DNA from: Syntrophomonas sp.
GTDB lineage: Bacteria > Bacillota > Syntrophomonadia > Syntrophomonadales > Syntrophomonadaceae
Assembly (NCBI GenBank): GCA_028693695.1
Contig: JAQUUV010000055.1
Coordinates: 1-8,876, forward strand
Direction of reading: 5' to 3'
DNA length: 8,876 nt
Positions within the stretch are counted from its first letter, which is position 1; the number at the start of each line of letters is the position of its first letter. A program made the translations under genes and the position numbers. Positions 7,393-8,876 of this stretch are shown here, one piece after another. The notes under the pieces were generated by a model. It was not told the DNA's origin. It did not search any database and saw only the letters and a list, made by a program, of their open reading frames with translations.

Positions 7393-7725
7393 GTGAATAT
7401 TAAAGAGGCTAAAAGAGATAAAGTAACGGTGCTAATTATTGAAGGAAGATTGGATTCAAGCACCTCAGGCTTACTGGAAAAAAAGTTTTTAGACACGACA
7501 GAAGCCGGAGAGAAAAATTTCGTGATAGATTTTGCTAGCATGGATTATATTAGCAGCGCCGGACTCAGGGTCTTATTGATGGCTGCGAAAAAAACGAAAA
7601 AAGTTGGAGGAAAGGTGGTTCTCTCTGCGTTAAGCGCAAATGTGAAGGAAGTATTTGACATTGCTGGTTTTACTAGCATCTTCACCATCTCTGCTTCCCA
7701 GGAGGAAGCCATTCAGGCCTTTTAG
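7393..7725 (+). CDS. STAS-domain anti-anti-sigma factor (RsbV/SpoIIAA-like)
   Basis: This 110-residue protein is a single STAS domain, the usual size for anti-sigma factor antagonists. In the known partner switches the unphosphorylated form binds the kinase/anti-sigma protein and frees its target, while phosphorylation on a conserved serine inactivates it. The helix-capping motif is YISSAGLRVLL at residues 52-62. By alignment with the DSSGL motif of SpoIIAA, Ser55 is the likely phosphorylation site, with Ser54 as alternative. The strand motifs VTVLIIEGRLDSST (11-24) and FVIDFASMDYI (43-53) are typical. The GTG start is supported by AAAGGAGG at 7378-7385. It lies 15 bases after the phosphatase/kinase gene, so that protein is its probable partner. 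No sigma factor is encoded within the window; the final output could be a sigma factor or another signalling protein. Confidence 0.92.
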   Translation: MNIKEAKRDKVTVLIIEGRLDSSTSGLLEKKFLDTTEAGEKNFVIDFASMDYISSAGLRVLLMAAKKTKKVGGKVVLSALSANVKEVFDIAGFTSIFTISASQEEAIQAF

Positions 7726-7843
7726 CTTCTAGAGTCAGGCTTTCACTGCCTACCTTAAAAGGGGGACAAGAGGGGAATGGTGAGGGGGCAAGGTATTAAA
7801 TCAGCTGATACATAAAATGGAAATTATAGGCTAATGGTTGTGG
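7726..7843. other. Convergent intergenic gap with G-rich run, no clear terminator
   Basis: This 118-base gap separates the plus-strand STAS gene from the minus-strand gene that converges on it. A purine-rich stretch has G-runs at 7761-7765, 7772-7775 and 7784-7788. Only three runs reach three or more Gs, so a standard G-quadruplex is not supported. A 10-base palindrome, ATCAGCTGAT, lies at 7800-7809, and a weak 4-bp stem (AGGC/GCCT) near 7737-7751. Neither is followed by a T-run on either strand, so no intrinsic terminator can be named. Confidence 0.35.
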
Positions 7844-8876
7844 TTAATAAACTTCATCCAGCACGATTACTAATTCAAAGGGAAGCTTAAATCCTATTTT
7901 TTTAGCCACTTCGCTATTAAGGGCTATTTTCGGAGCACTTTGAAAAGATTGTTCCAGGTCGCGAGGTTTGGCTCCCAGCAAGCATTTGCTGATATTGTCA
8001 GCTCCAAAGCGGCCTATATTAACTTCATCCATTACAGAAATACTGAGGAAGGCGCCGTTTTTCACCTCAATATTTCCCAGTTGGGATAAGGTGGGTATTT
8101 TCTTCTCGTAGAAGGGTTTAAACAGTTCGGGCAATTTCTCGCTTTCCAAAGAGGCAATGGTTACATAAACCGCGTCAACCTGTTCGGCCAGTTTATTGTA
8201 AGCCGCCTGGACTTCCTGGTAATACCGGGGGAATTCTTTAGGACTGCGGGGTTCCTGAACATGGTAACGCACGATTTCAAAGCCTTTTTCCTTAGCCAGG
8301 TTTTCCACTTCATTTACAGCTGAATAAACCCGGGCATTATCAGAATCTTCATAAACCATGCCCAGTTTTTTAAATTTTATTATGTCATAAGAGGCCCGGA
8401 TCTGGCGTTCGAAGCGCTGTTCATCCATATGGGCCCAGACATTATCCTTGCCGGAATCTTCGACTGATGTAATTATCCCTGAGCGAACTGCATTAGAAGC
8501 CGCGAAAACAAAAATATTTCCGGTGTGTTCGGCATTACTTAAGAAAGCGCCGGCACTTCCTCCCATTACCAGCATAATGTCAATATCCTGAGGCTGGTTT
8601 AATCGTTTAACTATCTCTTCTTTATCAACGTTAGGTTCCTTAAGATTATAAAAAGCATCATCTACAAACTCAATGTAGGGACTGATTTCGTTTGCCGCCA
8701 GCCACTGCCAGATAATGCGGCTATTATTGCTCGCTGCTACACTGTCAAAATCCGGCAAAACACTTATCCACCCAATTTCCTGCAGGCCCTTTACAATAGC
8801 CACCAGTGTCTGGTTGTAAGCAATAAAAGACTCGCTTTCACAGTAAGCAATTCGCCACCTGCTGCCATCTGCTCTG
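7844..8876 (-). CDS. ABC-type transporter substrate-binding protein (periplasmic-binding fold type I), 5' end beyond window
   Basis: The reading frame runs from the stop at 7844-7846 to the right edge without interruption. The GTG at 8803-8801 is therefore internal rather than a convincing start. The preceding 24 codons encode typical mature N-terminal sequence of this family (WRIAYCESESFIAYNQTLVA), and 343 residues are visible. The pattern fits the ABC_sub_bind type of extracytoplasmic binding protein: a first beta strand (RIAYCES), a GLQEIGWI helix/strand, a hinge-region strand KKLGMVYEDSD, a second-lobe strand DAVYVTIASLES, then KIPTLSQLGN. It ends with KKIGFKLPFELVIVLDEVY, a C-terminus usual for this group. 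The signal peptide would lie outside the window. The ligand cannot be read from the sequence; relatives are often labelled tryptophan/tyrosine or sugar binding. No permease or ATPase gene is visible. It converges on the STAS operon and shares no transcript with it. Confidence 0.8.
   Translation of the reverse strand, partial: RADGSRWRIAYCESESFIAYNQTLVAIVKGLQEIGWISVLPDFDSVAASNNSRIIWQWLAANEISPYIEFVDDAFYNLKEPNVDKEEIVKRLNQPQDIDIMLVMGGSAGAFLSNAEHTGNIFVFAASNAVRSGIITSVEDSGKDNVWAHMDEQRFERQIRASYDIIKFKKLGMVYEDSDNARVYSAVNEVENLAKEKGFEIVRYHVQEPRSPKEFPRYYQEVQAAYNKLAEQVDAVYVTIASLESEKLPELFKPFYEKKIPTLSQLGNIEVKNGAFLSISVMDEVNIGRFGADNISKCLLGAKPRDLEQSFQSAPKIALNSEVAKKIGFKLPFELVIVLDEVY

Noticed and set aside
7761..7793. 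G-quadruplex or decayed third copy of the GGGGACGG element
   Set aside because: Only three runs of three or more Gs are present. GGGGGACAAG resembles the core only in its first six or so bases, with no inverted-repeat arms around it.
7844..8803. Treating GTG 8803 as the true start of the substrate-binding protein
   Set aside because: The frame stays open through the right edge and the upstream residues look like conserved family sequence, so the gene is truncated by the window instead.

Overview
The window looks like chromosome from a Gram-positive, Clostridia-like bacterium (Firmicutes), perhaps in the Peptococcaceae or Syntrophomonadaceae range. The signs are strong AGGAGG-type ribosome binding sites, moderate GC, separate gltB and gltD genes resembling the Bacillus/Clostridium type, a LytS-type 5TM sensor domain and RsbU/RsbW/RsbV-like partner-switching proteins. 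No rRNA, tRNA, transposase or CRISPR array is visible, so the taxon is an inference from protein style only.

Layout. Positions 1-3998 carry nitrogen assimilation genes: the C-terminal 823 residues of glutamate synthase large subunit (gltB, cut by the left edge), then the complete small subunit gltD. A 234-base gap follows, holding a long hairpin-forming palindrome (4006-4087) and a possible promoter. Positions 4233-5318 hold carA, the glutamine-hydrolysing subunit of carbamoyl-phosphate synthase; no carB follows. A second, loopless 68-base palindrome (5343-5410) lies just after carA. Positions 5596-7725 are a two-gene operon. Its first gene encodes a membrane protein fusing a LytS-like 5TM sensor, a PP2C/SpoIIE-type phosphatase and an RsbW-like ATPase/kinase domain; its second encodes a small STAS anti-anti-sigma factor. 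On the opposite strand, converging on this operon, is an ABC-type substrate-binding protein gene (7844 to the right edge) whose 5' end lies outside the window.

How the genes work together. GltB and GltD form NADPH-type glutamate synthase (glutamine + 2-oxoglutarate to 2 glutamate). CarA uses glutamine as nitrogen donor for carbamoyl phosphate. The left half is therefore glutamine-consuming metabolism, though gltBD and carA are probably separate transcription units. The 5TM-PP2C-HATPase protein and the STAS protein look like a compact partner switch: the opposing phosphatase and kinase activities sit in one membrane protein and the probable phospho-substrate is encoded 15 bases downstream. Its output (sigma factor or other target) is not in the window.

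The most interesting non-coding signal is the pair of palindromes flanking carA. Both have 34-base perfect arms and share the core CAAGGGGACGG. In both, each arm is itself a small hairpin whose end sequences differ between the two elements but stay self-complementary. This resembles REP/BIME-like dispersed elements.
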